NCBI GenBank assembly: GCA_004173475.1
Contig: SEBU01000003.1
Coordinates: forward strand, 1-64,000
Direction: 5' to 3'
From: Gammaproteobacteria bacterium
GTDB lineage: Bacteria > Pseudomonadota > Gammaproteobacteria > Pseudomonadales > Cellvibrionaceae
DNA length: 64,000 nucleotides
The translations under genes were made by a program, and so were the position numbers. Of this stretch, positions 1 to 12,411 are shown one piece after another. How positions within the stretch are numbered: the stretch's first letter is position 1; every line of letters starts with the position of its first letter. The notes beneath the pieces are model-generated. The model saw nothing but the letters and a program-made list of their open reading frames with translations. It was not told the DNA's origin and searched no databases.

Positions 1-1973
1 GCAGTACTCAGCGTGATTGAGTAAGTACCTGAGGATGCTACTGTACCGCTTCCAATCTCAACCGCACTCGCATTTTTAATGCTAACTGTTGAACCCGCTT
101 CTGCACTACCGGAAACAATTTTTCCTGTCGAATCGAAACTTGCTGTGGGTTGTGAAGGGGCCGTTAAATCAGGTGCTGTAATGGATCTTGCTACAGATAC
201 ATTTCCAGCAGAATCCTTTGCAGTGACACTCACGGTTTGTTTGTTGATTAATGCAGTACCCAACGTAATGGAGTAAGTACCTGACGATGTCGCTGTACCA
301 CTTCCAATTTCAACTGAGCTTGCATTTTTAATGCTCACTGTTGAACCCGCTTCTGCAGAACCGCTCACCACTTTACCTGCGCTGTCAAATGCAGCGGTTG
401 GTTGATTCGGAGCTGTGGTGTCGCTTGATATTAAGGGTGCAGTTGCAGACACTGCTGATGAAATATTTCCAGCTGCATCTTTTGCTGTGACACTTACAAC
501 TTGTTTATTGGTGAGTGCGGTACCCAGCGTGATTGAGTAAGTACCTGACGATGTTGCTGTACCACTTCCAATCTCAACCGCACTCGTATTCTTAATGCTA
601 ACAGTAGCGCCCGCTTCTGCACTACCGGAAACAATTTTTCCTGTCGAATCAAAAATTGCTGTGGGTTGTGAGGGCGCTGTTAGATCAGGTGCAGTTACAT
701 AGGTTAATACCGAGTAATTACCTGCCGCATCTTTTGCTGAGGCACTAATGACTTCCTTATTCACCAATGCCGTGGTCAGGGTAAATTGATAAGCGCCTGT
801 AGAAGATCCCGCTTTCACATCACCTATTGCATTACCTGCTGCATCTTTAAGATATACACGGCTACTAGCTTCCGCCACACCAGAAATAATTGTACCAGCT
901 GAATTGAAACTCGCAGTGGGTTGTGACGGTGCTGTTTTATCCGGTGCGTAAATTAATTTGGCAACCGATACATTTCCTGCTGCATCTTTTGCCGTCACAT
1001 TCACCGCTTCACTATTCAGCAACGCTGTGCCCAATGTAATTGAATAGCTACCGGCTGACGTTGCTGTACCAGTACCAATTTCAACTGCACTTGCATTTTT
1101 AATACTGACGGTTGAACCCGCCTCTGCAGAACCACTCACCACTTTACCAGTACTATCAAATACTGCTGTAGGTTGGTTGGGGGCAGTAGTATCGCTTGAT
1201 ATTAAAGGTGCAGTTGCAGAAACTGCCGATGAAATATTCCCAGCAGAATCTTTCGCTGTAACACTAACAACTTGCTTGTTAGTAAGTGCAGTACCCAATG
1301 TGACTGAGTAAGTACCCGATGATGTTGCTGTACCGCTTCCGATTTCAACCGCACTCGCATTTTTAATGCTCACTATTGAACCAGCTTCTGCATTACCGGA
1401 AACAATTTTTCCTGTCGAATCAAAACTTGCTGTGGGTTGTGAAGGTGCCGTTAAATCAGGTGCTGTAATGGATCTTGCTACAGATACATTTCCAGCTGCA
1501 TCTTTCGCAGTAACAATCACCGTTTCTTTGTTAATTAATGCAGTAACCAATGTAATAGAGTAAGTACCTGACGATGTCGCAGTACCGCTTCCAATTTCAA
1601 CCGAACTTGTATTTTTAATGCTCACAGTTGAACCCGCTTCTGCAGAACCACTCACCACTTTACCTGCACTATCAAATGCAGCAGTCGGTTGATTCGGTGC
1701 TGTCGTATCGCTTGATATTAAAGGTGCCGTTGCAGAAACTGCCGATGAAATATTTCCAGCAGAATCTTTTGCTGTGACATTTACAACTTGCTTATTGGTG
1801 AGTGCAGTACCCAGCGTGATTGAGTAGGTACCAGAAGATGTTGCTGTACCGCTTCCAATTTCAGTACCACTTACATTTTTAATACTCACTGTGCTGCCCG
1901 CTTCTGCATTACCACTAACAATTTTTCCTGTGACATCGAAGTAAGCCGTGGGTTGAGATGGAGGTGTTGTATC
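1..1973 (-). repeat. Tandem Ig-like repeat array inside the giant RTX gene
   Basis: Eight units, the last cut by the window edge, each of about 83-88 residues. A unit begins D-x-T-A-P-x-Q-P-T and contains the phrases [26 protein letters not shown] and VTAKDSAGN. Two alternating unit lengths differ in the linker ([12 protein letters not shown] in the longer form). Unit five (about 700-951) is divergent. Such bacterial Ig-like arrays usually act as stalks in large surface or secreted adhesins. Near-identical DNA between units suggests recent expansion. Confidence 0.9.
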
Positions 1974-4900
1974 ATTGAAAAGATCACCATCAATATTTAG
2001 TGTTGATCCGTCAAAAAATTTTATCGTTTCAATCTTTCCATAGGAATCTTTATTACTTAGTGTCCACTCAGAAAACAATAATTTATCGTAAGGGGAGTTT
2101 TTAAATGTAATAGCAACCGCTCCAAACTCTTGAGTAAAAATTAAATCGCTTTTTACTATGCCCGCACCCAACTCTAGAGTATCAAGACCTGACCGATCAT
2201 AGACTTTATCAAAACCATCACCGAGGCTAAATCTATAAGTATCGTTCCCAGCGCCACCGTTAATTTCATCATCCCCCAAGCCACCGATATAAATACTTTC
2301 ACCTGCATGGCCAGCTTCACTTAACAGGAAATCCATACCAGCACCGCCATCAAGCAACGCGCTACCAAGTGTTTCTAATCTGTCATCACCATTCCCACCA
2401 TATAGGGAACTGGAATTTCCCTCAGTGTACAGATAATCGTTTCCGCCAAGTCCCATTAACACATCAGACAGACCGGTAAACAACTTATCATTTGCATCAG
2501 TGCCTATACCAGCTTTAACTCTTATATCGTCAAATGTCCAAGAGTCTCCATTCGCAAATTTAATCAAATCTATAGCGCGGCTTGACGAATCAGCACTAAA
2601 AAAATTACCAGGAATCGAAATACTGTCATTTGTTTCACTAATAAAGAGTTCCAATCCGATAGCCAACCCGCTAGCCGAAGTTTGAAGTTTGAATGAAATA
2701 TCGCTTGGCAATATGGTATTTCCAAATTGGAGCACATCGATTTTGTTTGTTCCCGATTCGATACCTCCGTTTATCTCATCGTGGCCATCACCCCGGTTAA
2801 AAATAAACGTATCGCTGCCAAGGCCACCATCAATAACATCGTTACCAAGACCACCAGAAATGGTGTCATTAGTGGCGTAGCCATAAATCCTGTCATCTTT
2901 GTCGGATGATTGCAGTACAGCGTTTTTAATAAAATTAACATCCCACACGGTAGTGTCGGCAAATTTAATTTTATCTATTCGATAGCCAGACGTTGCATCA
3001 TTCAAAAATAAATTTTTTACTTGTAGCGTTGCCAACGAATCACCGACGGTGATAACTAAATTAGCGTCAAAGCGAGATAATCGAACATCAGTTGTTGAGA
3101 TCCCTGTATCCAATTGAATAACGTCTGATTTGTTTGATGTGTAATCAAGGCTGCTAATAATATCGTGCCCGGAATTCTTGCCAAATAAATAAACATCATT
3201 CCCACTCCCTCCATTCAGCAGATCGTTTCCGGCACCACCATCAAGTGTATCTGCACCTCCACCACCGTTGATTGTGTCATTAGCCAAACCACCAGTTAAG
3301 AGTTCGCTGCCTGAATTTCCAGTGAGGGTCAAGTCAGCAGGTTGAGCTGCGGATAAAATTTTATTTGCGAGTGTTGCTATATTCCAAATAGTGCCATCAC
3401 TAAATTTTACAATTCCTGGTAAACACTCATTAAAATAAAATCCATTTATGATAGTAACTGAATCGCCTGCATTATTTAGCTTAAGAACGAGATCATTTAT
3501 ATTGCGCACAAACGACACTTGAGGAGGGGTTATTCCTGAACCAAATGATATAGTGTCGTCATTTCTGGCTTCTATACTGTCTTGACCCGAACCTACATTG
3601 AATTGATAAGTATCGGCGTTGCTATCGCCACCTGAGTAGTAGGATTCAACACCAGTTAAGTAGTCATTGCCAGTTCCACCATTTAAGGTGTCATTGCCAC
3701 TCATTCCATAAAGTGAATCGTTACCGCCCCCACCATTAATAATATTGTTAGCTGCATCTCCAAAAATTTCATCAGCATCCGTGGTTGATGTTAGTGCAAG
3801 AGTTTTAAGCGTATTAATATTCCACAGGGTGTTATTAAAAAATTTAATCACCAAATTATCCGGTACATTAATCATTTCAAGACCATCCTGTATCAACCCT
3901 CTGGGCGAACCTCCATAACTAATTGCGGATTCTTTAAGATAAAAATAAATAGATTGTGAACCGTCAGGGCTCATTCGACTATTTTTTATCACTACATTCG
4001 ACGGGGTTATTCCCTTACCCAATTCAATAATTTTTTGTTCAGAGTTTGTTGCGGAGTAATCGGAAAAATCAATGGTATCCAGCCCGTAGCCTACACCAAA
4101 TCGATAAACGTCAATCCCAGCTCCACCCGAAAGAAGATCTCTACCTGTTCCTCCATCAAGAGTGTCGTTCCCATCACCTCCATAAAGATAGTCAACTTCC
4201 GCCCCGCCAATAAGAAGGTCGTTACCACCATTACCATAAATCGTATCTTCGCCGCTTAGACCCAAAATACTGTCGTTACTTTCATAACCGCGCAACTCAT
4301 TGTAGCTGGCAGTTGGTACTAATACTTTTTGTTTAACCTTATTAATATCCCATAAAGTATCGTCACTAAATTTAATCCATTCTATTGCATTGCCTGTGCT
4401 GGCATTATTTAAAAAGTAATTGATAACCCGCAAGGTATCATCTCTACGACCATCAATTTTAATAAATAAATCATCTTGGATACGAGACAGAAGAATATTA
4501 TCTATGGTGACTGATCTATCCAAAAGAATCGTGTCTTCATTAACACCCAAGACATCATTATCTTCCCAGTTATTTACTATTTGATCATAGCCATAGCCTT
4601 TGCCAAATAAATAAGTATCTGCACCATTACCACCATATAAATAATCACTGCCACTACCACCATCTAAAATATCGTTACCTGCACCACCCCATAATGAATC
4701 ACTACCTCCATTGCCCGACAAAGTGTCATTACCTGCATCACCTAACAGCGAATCATTGTCTACTGTGCCATTAAGTATTTTACCATCTACTTTTAGAGCT
4801 TCCGTTTTAATTCTGTCCAGCCCCCAAGAGGTGTCGGTAAAAGTAATTTTTTCAATAGCGTTAGTGGTAAAATTTCCAAAAGCATCAAACGCGTTGGCAA

Positions 4901-7900
4901 CAGTAATATTTCCTCCATCCGAAAATGTCAGCACCAAGTTATTTAAAGAATCGCGTTTGACTTTAAGTTGTGATGAATTTATACCTGCGCCTAACTGGAT
5001 CTGGTCAACTCCCGCAGTATCCACAATGACATCATTACCATCACCTAGGGCGTAATGATAAATATCATCACCTGAACCGCCATTTAATTGGTCATCACCT
5101 TTATAGCCAATAAAAATATCATTACCAGCTGTCCCATCTATTACATCGTTCAGGGTGGTGCCTATTGTATGGACTTTCGCTATTTCTTGATTGATTCGCG
5201 CTACATTCCAGATGCCATCAGCAAATTGAATTGTTTCAACCGTATTGAATATACCAACGGTGTTAGTGTATTGCTCGGGAATAACAAGATTAAAATGTTG
5301 CGAAGGGCCAGTGGTGTTATTGGGCAATACTCCATAAGGGTCTAAAGGTAAATTGCCATAATCTGAGCCTGCAATTGAACCTGTGTCTGCATTATTTATA
5401 TTGAGCAACGAATCCATGCTGGCAAAACCTACCGTTTTGAAGTGCGCTTCAAAACTTGCCAGATTATTCCATAAACCACTCATACCACCGAGACTGGCGC
5501 TTAAGTCTGCGAGTGATTGATTAAGAGTTTTGCCTGTTTTCAATTCAGCAAATAAATCCTTAATGCCTGCCCCACCATTTACTCTTATTTCCTTATCCAA
5601 TAATTTGACGGCGATATAACTCACTGAATAACTTGCGCTGTCCGCAGGTGAACCAACGGTTGTTTTAAATAATGCATTAACATTGTCTTGGCTGGTAATA
5701 AGTCCCAAATCTTTATTTACTCGATAATCCGCACCGTGAATTAGTTCTGCTGCACCTTCGGTAAACCAGCCCGGCAATAACGACATATTCATATTGCGAG
5801 CCATAACTGCGTGCACCATTTCATGAGCAATAATGCGATCGTAATAGATAGAACCAGTGCCATTACCAAGGGTGGCAAACGCTTCGAGATTAATACTAAG
5901 GGTTAGACCTGATGCAATATTTGAGTTGCTTGACGTCGTGTAACTAACTGTGGCTTCTTCACCACCCACAACATCGCGCACAAAGTTCAAGGTGATATCA
6001 CCACTACCCACTAGTCCATAATTATTTTCAATTAAGGTTTCAGCTTGCTTCATCCAATTGCTTTGCAGATTTTGAATAATCGAAGTGATATGCGGGTCCA
6101 CAGAGGTTTGTGATTTTTGCACAAACATATCTTTAACAGTGATTGTGCCGCCGTCATTCAATGTCAGTATTAAATCCTTTCCGTTTGATTTTGCAATCGT
6201 TTGTTCTTGCGTGATGCCTGTACCAAATTCAATCTGATCTAAACCTGACACATCGGTAATCACATCATTGCCATCACCTAATGCATAACGATAAATATCA
6301 TCACCCGCATTCCCTGTGATAGTGTCATTGCCTTTACCACCCGTAATAATATCTTTTCCATCATCACCGATTAAGTTGTCGTTACTCGTAGTGCCACTAA
6401 TATTTTGACCGGTATAATTAATCGTTTCTTGTTTTATACGCGCCGAATCCCAACTACTGTTGTCAGAGAATTTAATCGTTTCTATGGCATTGCTAGTGAA
6501 ATTACCGCTGCTATCAAATGCTTTTGCGACAGTAATTTTTTCGCCGTTACTTAATCGAAGAATTAAATTATTGTAACCATCACGGAATGCAGTAACCTGG
6601 TTTTGTAGCACACCTGCCGTAAACTCAATGCGATCACTGCCTGCACTATCAATGACAGTGTCGTTACCATCACCTAAGGCATATTGATAAACATCATTCC
6701 CTGCGTTACCGCTCAATTGATCGTTGCCTTTACTGCCCTTAAGGGTATCTGCTGTTTCAAAACCGCCTATGACATCGTCACCGGCAGTGCTCACGAGTGC
6801 CAATTGTTTTATGTTTGAAAGATCCCAATTGGTATTATCGTAAAATAAAATGTTTTGAATGCTGTTGGCGCTGATGACTGCGCCCGTTGTCGCATTAAAC
6901 ATATTTTTAACCGCAATACTTTGCTCATCAGAAACTTTTATGACTAAATCTGCACCGTCATGACGAATACTCAGTGGTGTAACCAGTGATTGCTCAGAGA
7001 TATTTTTATCGAGTTTGATTGTGTTAGTTCCACCTTTTTCATTGATGATGTCATTGCCATCGCCTTTGCGAATTAAATAAATATCATTTCCCACATTTCC
7101 ATTGAAGGTGTCATCACCACGCCCGCCAACAAAACGCGTGCCACCACTGTGTGCAGAGAGGTTGTCGTTTACTAAACCACCCACCAAATACGTGCTTGCC
7201 GTAACAGCTGAGAGTGTTGCCACATTTTGTAAATTGCCGAGCATTAAACCCGCTGTATTCAGTTGGGATTGTGCGAGCAAATCAGTGCCGTTTAAAAAGT
7301 TATCGTCTGAAACAGCCACAGTTGATGTTGCGACCATTGCGGCTACAGAGGCGGCGTCGGTTACTGCACCTGTGCTTATAATATTCATGGAGCGCGTTGC
7401 ACCACCGACCACGGATAATTGCTGGCCGTTTTCGAAAAATAACGTGAGGTTTTCACCACTGCTCTCGATGGCAACATCGGCAAAACTGCTTACACCTGCT
7501 AACGCAATTGTGTTGTTGCCCTGAGTGTCGTTAATGACAACCGCGTTGGCATTTTGATGATTTCCACCTGGCGCTATAAACGCGGAGCTGGTTGTACTGC
7601 TGTTTGATGTGGAATTAATGAGAATGGGACTTTCTACCGTGAGTACCTGATGAGTGTCGAGAATATAAATATCGTCATCGGCTCCGCCATCCAGATAATC
7701 CTGCGTGGCACCGGCCACTAAAATATCGTTACCGGCATCTCCGAATAAAAGATCCTGTTCGTTATCGTCACCACCGTATAAATAATCTTTGCCATCGCCA
7801 CCGTAGAGTTTGTCTGCACCGGTTCCACCGTCCAGATAATCGGCACCGCCATTGCCACTCAGGGTGTCATGGCCTTCGCCACCATAAAGCTGGTCATCGC

Positions 7901-10604
7901 CACCTGCTGCGCCCAATTCGTCTCCAACCAGTGCGTCATTACCAGTTCCACCAATAAGCAGGTCATTACCCCATCCGCCGCCGAGGGTGTCACTGCCCTT
8001 GCCGCCATCAAGCAAATCATCGCCGCCATTGGCCATTAGATAATCGTTATCGTCACCGCCGTAGAGTTCATCTTTATTGTCTGAGCCCACCAATAAATCA
8101 TCACCCTCGTCACCATATAAATACACGGTAGGCGTATCGCTATGAGCAGTTTGGGAAATAGAAACGGTTACGAGGTTTTGATTGATATCATCTCGTATCA
8201 GATTATGGGCACTGTCATAGTAAGAAAGCTGCCAGGAAGTTGACTCATCGCCCACACCTGCCGGATCGTGACGGTACAGGAAAACACCTTTGCCCGGTGT
8301 TTCATTAACAGGGAATGGATTGCCCTTTACCGTGAGTTCAAACGTGAGGTTAGTGCCATAGTTCGCAACACCCTTGTAAGTACCCGGTGCAATACCTATC
8401 CAGGCTGAATAGGAATACGAGGAGCTACCCGTGTCTGTAGACTCCCTGGTTTTGTAATCAAACGTGACGAACGGTGAAACATCTTGCCAGGACAAATCGC
8501 GTTTTGGCTGTGCGGCATAATTTTCACCGACAGCGCCCGCAACCAGATTGAGGACAAAATCACTGTTGGCCAACAACATATCTTTGCCAGTGCCGCCATG
8601 CCAGGTAGAGCCGTCGGCAAAACCGGCGATGAAATCATTGCCATCACCACCGTTAATAGTATCTTTGCCACCCGCACCATCCAGAATATCGTTGTCAGCA
8701 CCGCCGTCGATAATGTCGTCGTATTTGGAGCCAACGATATAGTCATTACCTGCACCGCTGTTGATGGTGCCCGCTACAGATCTATAGTATCCATTCGCCG
8801 AAAAGGTAGTGTTGATTCTGTCCGGGTCATTGCCTGAACCATTCCGATCATCGTGTACGACCCAGGCCATCGAAAAGATTTTATTGGCCGCCGAGGTGCC
8901 ATTGATAACCGTATTGTTGGGAGTCGTAACAGCGGCAGCATCGCTCAGGCTCAAACCTAAACCACTGCCGGCCCAGTTTTTTATCGTAACGCTGTTGCCA
9001 GACTCAATAATGCCAGCGCCTGTTTTTGTAACCGTGGAAATAACCAGCGATTTGGTATTTCCTTCATCAATCACAACCGCTTTTTTGGTTGGGTTATTAA
9101 CATTGTCGTAATAGATGATGCTGTCTTTTGCAGATTGGGTTAATGCAGAAAGTGTAGTGCCGTTGATAACAATGCTGCCGGAATTGTCGGAATCTTTTAT
9201 GATGTCGCGACCGAAAGTGCCGGTAAAAATATATTTATCTTTGCCTGCACCGCCTTCGAGGATGTCGTTGCCTTCTCCACCATCTATTGTGTCATTACCT
9301 TCCACAACAGAAAATTTCCCATCTCCACCATAGATATGGTCAGAGCCTTTTCCACCTTCTATAAAGTCATCACCGAATCCACCAAAAATAAAATCATGGC
9401 CATCATCGCCATATAATGTGTCGTCGCCACTTTGCCCATCTATATAATCGTTACCATCGCCACCGTAAATGGTGTCTTTGTCATCAACATTATTATTTAC
9501 TGTATCGACTGTAGCAGCGTAAGCATCTTTATGAGCTTTGGAAAAATTCCAATTATCCGTTTCATAATTCAGGCCATTACCATAAAGAAAATCGTCACCT
9601 TTACCGCCTTTAATATTATTGCCTTTTGCGTTACCGATAATGACATCATCTTTATCGCTACCAATTGCATCTTCAATAATCGAACCCCAAAAAATTGCCA
9701 AATTTTCAAGCGCCGTGCCGCCACTGACACCAACGCCATAAGAACTAAAATGCCCATCACGCAAATCGATAATTGAAGCTTTTGAATGTCCCACGGCAGA
9801 AATGTAATCATCATCACCTCCAGTATCATAAATCGTACGCAAGACTGGACCATTTGAATCTGACCAAGCGTATGATGAATTACTTTCAGCACCATAGCTT
9901 TTAGTAAGAGCACCCTTTTGTTGTAACGCAAGATAATCAAGCATCATTAAACTTTGAGCATGGACACCTTTTAAATCTGGATGGAATTCATAACTCATTA
10001 TCGAATATTTAAAGCTATCGTATTTTGTACCTTGCAACCCCACATCGTGCGGATGATCCAGACCCATACCGTGCAAAAGCTCATGATCTACCACCCATTT
10101 TTTTAAAGATGCACTCCAATTTGTATAACCTGAATCAAAAAAAACTGGAGCTTCAGTGCCAGCATCTTCGTGCGGACCTGTTTCATAGCCCCAAGCGGTT
10201 GAACCTAATGTCTTGGTAATCTTTCCATCACTCCCCGTCGTGGTTGGAAGCAAAGTGATTCCTATAGGCATATCAACTAAACCACCTGATGAATTCATTG
10301 GGCTAGTGACTTCGCTGTAAGATGATATGATTCCAAGATCTCTAAAACTTCCTAATGCATTACGAATATCCTGCTGGATAGCGCTCGAATCATGAAACCC
10401 ATAACCGTAAGCTGGTATATCTATCAATCCAAAATCGACATAAGCATTATCATAATTCTCAATAAGTGAGTGTGCAGTTGTCATTTCAGAAGAAAGAGGT
10501 TTCCAAAAATAAATTTCGATATCCCTTTTGGCTATGCCATAACCCCATTTCAGAACCATTTTTGCAGCTGCACTATCATCATCAGTTTTCATTAATCCGG
10601 CCAT
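1..10604 (-). CDS. Giant RTX protein with two metallopeptidase motifs and Ig-like repeats (partial, C-terminus outside window)
   Basis: One frame stays open from the ATG at 10604 to the left edge, at least 3534 codons with no stop. There is no classical signal peptide, as expected for type I secretion. Residues 1-300 resemble an M10 serralysin: the exact zinc motif [11 protein letters not shown] starts at H174 and a Met-turn SIMSY lies at M203. From about residue 305 to 2860 there are glycine/aspartate RTX nonapeptides (GGxGxDxx type). They alternate with about nine modules ending in an sWd..IK signature that resemble the haemolysin-related calcium-binding domain (PF06594). A second zinc motif, HEMVH, lies at H1594 with a downstream WFTEG (E1616). 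From residue 2878 an array of Ig-like repeats begins. The type I secretion signal and exporter genes would lie to the left. Predicted role: secreted, calcium-stabilised protease or adhesin. The start follows a modest AGGG ribosome site. Confidence 0.9.
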   Translation of the reverse strand, partial: MAGLMKTDDDSAAAKMVLKWGYGIAKRDIEIYFWKPLSSEMTTAHSLIENYDNAYVDFGLIDIPAYGYGFHDSSAIQQDIRNALGSFRDLGIISSYSEVTSPMNSSGGLVDMPIGITLLPTTTGSDGKITKTLGSTAWGYETGPHEDAGTEAPVFFDSGYTNWSASLKKWVVDHELLHGMGLDHPHDVGLQGTKYDSFKYSIMSYEFHPDLKGVHAQSLMMLDYLALQQKGALTKSYGAESNSSYAWSDSNGPVLRTIYDTGGDDDYISAVGHSKASIIDLRDGHFSSYGVGVSGGTALENLAIFWGSIIEDAIGSDKDDVIIGNAKGNNIKGGKGDDFLYGNGLNYETDNWNFSKAHKDAYAATVDTVNNNVDDKDTIYGGDGNDYIDGQSGDDTLYGDDGHDFIFGGFGDDFIEGGKGSDHIYGGDGKFSVVEGNDTIDGGEGNDILEGGAGKDKYIFTGTFGRDIIKDSDNSGSIVINGTTLSALTQSAKDSIIYYDNVNNPTKKAVVIDEGNTKSLVISTVTKTGAGIIESGNSVTIKNWAGSGLGLSLSDAAAVTTPNNTVINGTSAANKIFSMAWVVHDDRNGSGNDPDRINTTFSANGYYRSVAGTINSGAGNDYIVGSKYDDIIDGGADNDILDGAGGKDTINGGDGNDFIAGFADGSTWHGGTGKDMLLANSDFVLNLVAGAVGENYAAQPKRDLSWQDVSPFVTFDYKTRESTDTGSSSYSYSAWIGIAPGTYKGVANYGTNLTFELTVKGNPFPVNETPGKGVFLYRHDPAGVGDESTSWQLSYYDSAHNLIRDDINQNLVTVSISQTAHSDTPTVYLYGDEGDDLLVGSDNKDELYGGDDNDYLMANGGDDLLDGGKGSDTLGGGWGNDLLIGGTGNDALVGDELGAAGGDDQLYGGEGHDTLSGNGGADYLDGGTGADKLYGGDGKDYLYGGDDNEQDLLFGDAGNDILVAGATQDYLDGGADDDIYILDTHQVLTVESPILINSTSNSSTTSSAFIAPGGNHQNANAVVINDTQGNNTIALAGVSSFADVAIESSGENLTLFFENGQQLSVVGGATRSMNIISTGAVTDAASVAAMVATSTVAVSDDNFLNGTDLLAQSQLNTAGLMLGNLQNVATLSAVTASTYLVGGLVNDNLSAHSGGTRFVGGRGDDTFNGNVGNDIYLIRKGDGNDIINEKGGTNTIKLDKNISEQSLVTPLSIRHDGADLVIKVSDEQSIAVKNMFNATTGAVISANSIQNILFYDNTNWDLSNIKQLALVSTAGDDVIGGFETADTLKGSKGNDQLSGNAGNDVYQYALGDGNDTVIDSAGSDRIEFTAGVLQNQVTAFRDGYNNLILRLSNGEKITVAKAFDSSGNFTSNAIETIKFSDNSSWDSARIKQETINYTGQNISGTTSNDNLIGDDGKDIITGGKGNDTITGNAGDDIYRYALGDGNDVITDVSGLDQIEFGTGITQEQTIAKSNGKDLILTLNDGGTITVKDMFVQKSQTSVDPHITSIIQNLQSNWMKQAETLIENNYGLVGSGDITLNFVRDVVGGEEATVSYTTSSNSNIASGLTLSINLEAFATLGNGTGSIYYDRIIAHEMVHAVMARNMNMSLLPGWFTEGAAELIHGADYRVNKDLGLITSQDNVNALFKTTVGSPADSASYSVSYIAVKLLDKEIRVNGGAGIKDLFAELKTGKTLNQSLADLSASLGGMSGLWNNLASFEAHFKTVGFASMDSLLNINNADTGSIAGSDYGNLPLDPYGVLPNNTTGPSQHFNLVIPEQYTNTVGIFNTVETIQFADGIWNVARINQEIAKVHTIGTTLNDVIDGTAGNDIFIGYKGDDQLNGGSGDDIYHYALGDGNDVIVDTAGVDQIQLGAGINSSQLKVKRDSLNNLVLTFSDGGNITVANAFDAFGNFTTNAIEKITFTDTSWGLDRIKTEALKVDGKILNGTVDNDSLLGDAGNDTLSGNGGSDSLWGGAGNDILDGGSGSDYLYGGNGADTYLFGKGYGYDQIVNNWEDNDVLGVNEDTILLDRSVTIDNILLSRIQDDLFIKIDGRRDDTLRVINYFLNNASTGNAIEWIKFSDDTLWDINKVKQKVLVPTASYNELRGYESNDSILGLSGEDTIYGNGGNDLLIGGAEVDYLYGGDGNDTLDGGTGRDLLSGGAGIDVYRFGVGYGLDTIDFSDYSATNSEQKIIELGKGITPSNVVIKNSRMSPDGSQSIYFYLKESAISYGGSPRGLIQDGLEMINVPDNLVIKFFNNTLWNINTLKTLALTSTTDADEIFGDAANNIINGGGGNDSLYGMSGNDTLNGGTGNDYLTGVESYYSGGDSNADTYQFNVGSGQDSIEARNDDTISFGSGITPPQVSFVRNINDLVLKLNNAGDSVTIINGFYFNECLPGIVKFSDGTIWNIATLANKILSAAQPADLTLTGNSGSELLTGGLANDTINGGGGADTLDGGAGNDLLNGGSGNDVYLFGKNSGHDIISSLDYTSNKSDVIQLDTGISTTDVRLSRFDANLVITVGDSLATLQVKNLFLNDATSGYRIDKIKFADTTVWDVNFIKNAVLQSSDKDDRIYGYATNDTISGGLGNDVIDGGLGSDTFIFNRGDGHDEINGGIESGTNKIDVLQFGNTILPSDISFKLQTSASGLAIGLELFISETNDSISIPGNFFSADSSSRAIDLIKFANGDSWTFDDIRVKAGIGTDANDKLFTGLSDVLMGLGGNDYLYTEGNSSSLYGGNGDDRLETLGSALLDGGAGMDFLLSEAGHAGESIYIGGLGDDEINGGAGNDTYRFSLGDGFDKVYDRSGLDTLELGAGIVKSDLIFTQEFGAVAITFKNSPYDKLLFSEWTLSNKDSYGKIETIKFFDGSTLNIDGDLFNDTTPPSQPTAYFDVTGKIVSGNAEAGSTVSIKNVSGTEIGSGTATSSGTYSITLGTALTNKQVVNVTAKDSAGNISSAVSATAPLISSDTTAPNQPTAAFDSAGKVVSGSAEAGSTVSIKNTSSVEIGSGTATSSGTYSITLVTALINKETVIVTAKDAAGNVSVARSITAPDLTAPSQPTASFDSTGKIVSGNAEAGSIVSIKNASAVEIGSGTATSSGTYSVTLGTALTNKQVVSVTAKDSAGNISSAVSATAPLISSDTTAPNQPTAVFDSTGKVVSGSAEAGSTVSIKNASAVEIGTGTATSAGSYSITLGTALLNSEAVNVTAKDAAGNVSVAKLIYAPDKTAPSQPTASFNSAGTIISGVAEASSRVYLKDAAGNAIGDVKAGSSTGAYQFTLTTALVNKEVISASAKDAAGNYSVLTYVTAPDLTAPSQPTAIFDSTGKIVSGSAEAGATVSIKNTSAVEIGSGTATSSGTYSITLGTALTNKQVVSVTAKDAAGNISSAVSATAPLISSDTTAPNQPTAAFDSAGKVVSGSAEAGSTVSIKNASSVEIGSGTATSSGTYSITLGTALINKQTVSVTAKDSAGNVSVARSITAPDLTAPSQPTASFDSTGKIVSGSAEAGSTVSIKNASAVEIGSGTVASSGTYSITLST

Positions 10605-10663
10605 GTTTTTCCCTACTCAAATATTTACAGTTTAAAATTAGTCAATACACTTTTCAGTTGTCA

Positions 10664-11242
10664 TTATCTCTTAATAGTTGGTCGCATAACGACATCTCGC
10701 ACATTATCAAGCACATGATTTTCCAACGCTCTTGATAAAACATCGTCAATACATTTGTTATCGCTTTTTTTACATATTAATTTTTCATAACCAAATCCAT
10801 TTACAGATAAAGACACAATCTCGAAATTGATAGTGGAATAATCACATTTGTATTGAGTCATGTTTACGTAGACTTTTAGCATATTATCTACCGAGCTATA
10901 ATTAGGCAAAAATCGCCCAGACAATGTGAAAATTGAATCAACTTTAACTTTTTGATTTGAATTTATTTTCATTCTTTCATCTGAAATTTTTCTATCAAAG
11001 CTTTCCATCTTGGCAGACCAAAATTTTTCTTCGGTGATAAAATTTTCATCTCCAGCCAGTTCAAACAAGATCTGATTTATTGCCAAACATTTTTTTCCGC
11101 ATTCATACTCTATTTTTTGAGGTTCAACTTTTGATCCTGGGTACACAGCTGAATAACTATCAAATGAAAATAGAATAGAAAAAAATAAAAATGATTTGAG
11201 GTGAGAGGAAATAATTTTTATAGTGAATTTTTTAGCTAACAT
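10664..11242 (-). CDS. Secreted cysteine-containing protein, paralogue D (unknown family)
   Basis: 192 residues with an N-terminal hydrophobic signal segment, so exported. Not a family I recognise. It shares a cysteine layout with its three neighbours to the right: an early C-x3-C (YECGKKC), a central lone Cys (YKCD) and a late C-x6-C. It is closest to the 13035-13601 gene, sharing KIEY.CG.KC and a C-terminal C..DKC.D motif. The ATG at 11242 is chosen over an upstream TTG at 11254 because that TTG lies inside the TTGGAG ribosome site. It ends 59 bases before the giant RTX gene on the same strand, so the two may be cotranscribed. A role as inhibitor, chaperone or immunity partner of the metalloprotease is possible but is inference from position only. 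Confidence 0.75.
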   Translation of the reverse strand: MLAKKFTIKIISSHLKSFLFFSILFSFDSYSAVYPGSKVEPQKIEYECGKKCLAINQILFELAGDENFITEEKFWSAKMESFDRKISDERMKINSNQKVKVDSIFTLSGRFLPNYSSVDNMLKVYVNMTQYKCDYSTINFEIVSLSVNGFGYEKLICKKSDNKCIDDVLSRALENHVLDNVRDVVMRPTIKR

Positions 11243-11353
11243 ATAAATCTCCAAATGGAAGTAGCATTAATGATTTAAGAATTCAAACCGGAGAGTCAAA
11301 AAAAGAGGGAATAAAACTATATAGAGCAAAGGGGATCATAGCGGAATCCATTA

Positions 11354-11682
11354 GACATCCATTGTTAACCTAGCGAACCTGCGCAAGGTAGTATTGTGCA
11401 ACTTATCAGAGCTGCTTTAATTGATAGCTCAAATAATAAAAAGCGTATTCTTTGAATTGCAGTAAAAATATGGGAATTTCCATTCGTCATCCGTTGTAAC
11501 CTTAATCTGCCGTCAGCAGTTAGCAGTTAGCGTCCATTACAGTCTATAAGTGAGGGGAATTTTTGAGATGATCTACGTGGTACAGATAATAATCAAAAGC
11601 GCATTAGTTTTGAATAGAAAAATCAGACTTTATTTCAAATTCACCAAATATACTGGCGCATAAAACATCAAATACGCTTGCC
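11354..11682. repeat. Long intergenic direct repeat, copy 1
   Basis: A 329-base non-coding segment that recurs at 13711-14032 at roughly 90 percent identity or more by eye. Both copies begin GACATCCATTGTTAACCTAG and end near TAAAACATCAAATA. Copy 1 keeps a short GCAGTTAGCAGTTAGC microrepeat that is contracted in copy 2. It lies in the 585-base gap upstream of paralogue D, so it probably carries that gene's promoter and leader. The rest of the gap (11243-11353 and 11683-11827) shows nothing I can name. Confidence 0.85.
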
Positions 11683-11827
11683 GTACTCATAATACTTGCA
11701 TGCAAGCTTTCAAGAGCATATAAAAAAGTTAAGAGCAAACCCGCACAGAGCGATTGCTGTAATTAATAAACTTAATTGCAGCGGTCACATCACTATCCCT
11801 ATTTGTCATTTAATTTCTCTCTATTAA

Positions 11828-12370
11828 TTAAGGCTGTAGTTCTGGCAACTCGCTAAGATATTGGGGGGCAACAACCTCATTTACAGTATGAGTGAAGATA
11901 TCACTTATACATGCCAGAGCATTTACATCTGAACAAAATTTTTCATCTTTATGAACGGTAAATGCAGTTATCATAAGGATGTCTACTTCTATTTTTTCTA
12001 CCGATTCAGATTTTTTAACATGAAACTTGACCATTATCGTGTCTTTAGTAACCGAAAAATTTTTTATATTTTTTAAACCATCATTCCCCAACACCATATG
12101 ACGAATTTCAACAGGTTTCATACCTATTATTTTATCAGTATGTTTTCTTAATACCTTTTCAGGAGTAGAAACTATTGTACTTATATCGATATTCGTCGAA
12201 TTATCAAAAACAAAGTTAACCAGTGAAATATTCTTACATAACTCATCACAAACATACTTGCGGATATTCTTTTCCTTTTTAATCTTATTATCTACTTCAG
12301 CGTGGCTATTACACGAAAAAATCAAACTCACAATAAAAAAAACAAAACACATTTCTGCTATTTTTTTCAT
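11828..12370 (-). CDS. Secreted cysteine-containing protein, paralogue C (unknown family)
   Basis: 180 residues. The N-terminus has a short basic start and a hydrophobic core, then SCNSHA, so it is exported. The Cys there sits in a poor lipobox and Sec cleavage after SHA is equally likely. The mature part has the family's early C-x3-C (VCDELC) and a late Cys pair (FCSDVNALAC) but lacks the central Cys. It is the most divergent of the four paralogues. It lies 41 bases downstream of the 12412-12993 gene on the same strand, so they are probably one transcript. No enzymatic motif seen; function unknown. Confidence 0.7.
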   Translation of the reverse strand: MKKIAEMCFVFFIVSLIFSCNSHAEVDNKIKKEKNIRKYVCDELCKNISLVNFVFDNSTNIDISTIVSTPEKVLRKHTDKIIGMKPVEIRHMVLGNDGLKNIKNFSVTKDTIMVKFHVKKSESVEKIEVDILMITAFTVHKDEKFCSDVNALACISDIFTHTVNEVVAPQYLSELPELQP

Positions 12371-12411
12371 AATTTTCTACAATTTTATTCAAAATTTGAA
12401 AATTTATCAGC

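Noticed and set aside
8396-9940. Minus-strand frames at 8396-8755 and 9569-9940 and many small plus-strand frames over 1-10000
   Set aside because: They are in other frames of the giant RTX gene; their composition mirrors its Gly/Asp codons.
1-10000. Dense repeated DNA that could suggest a CRISPR array or satellite
   Set aside because: The repeats keep one reading frame and encode Ig-like and RTX protein repeats of variable length; no short direct repeat with regular spacers.
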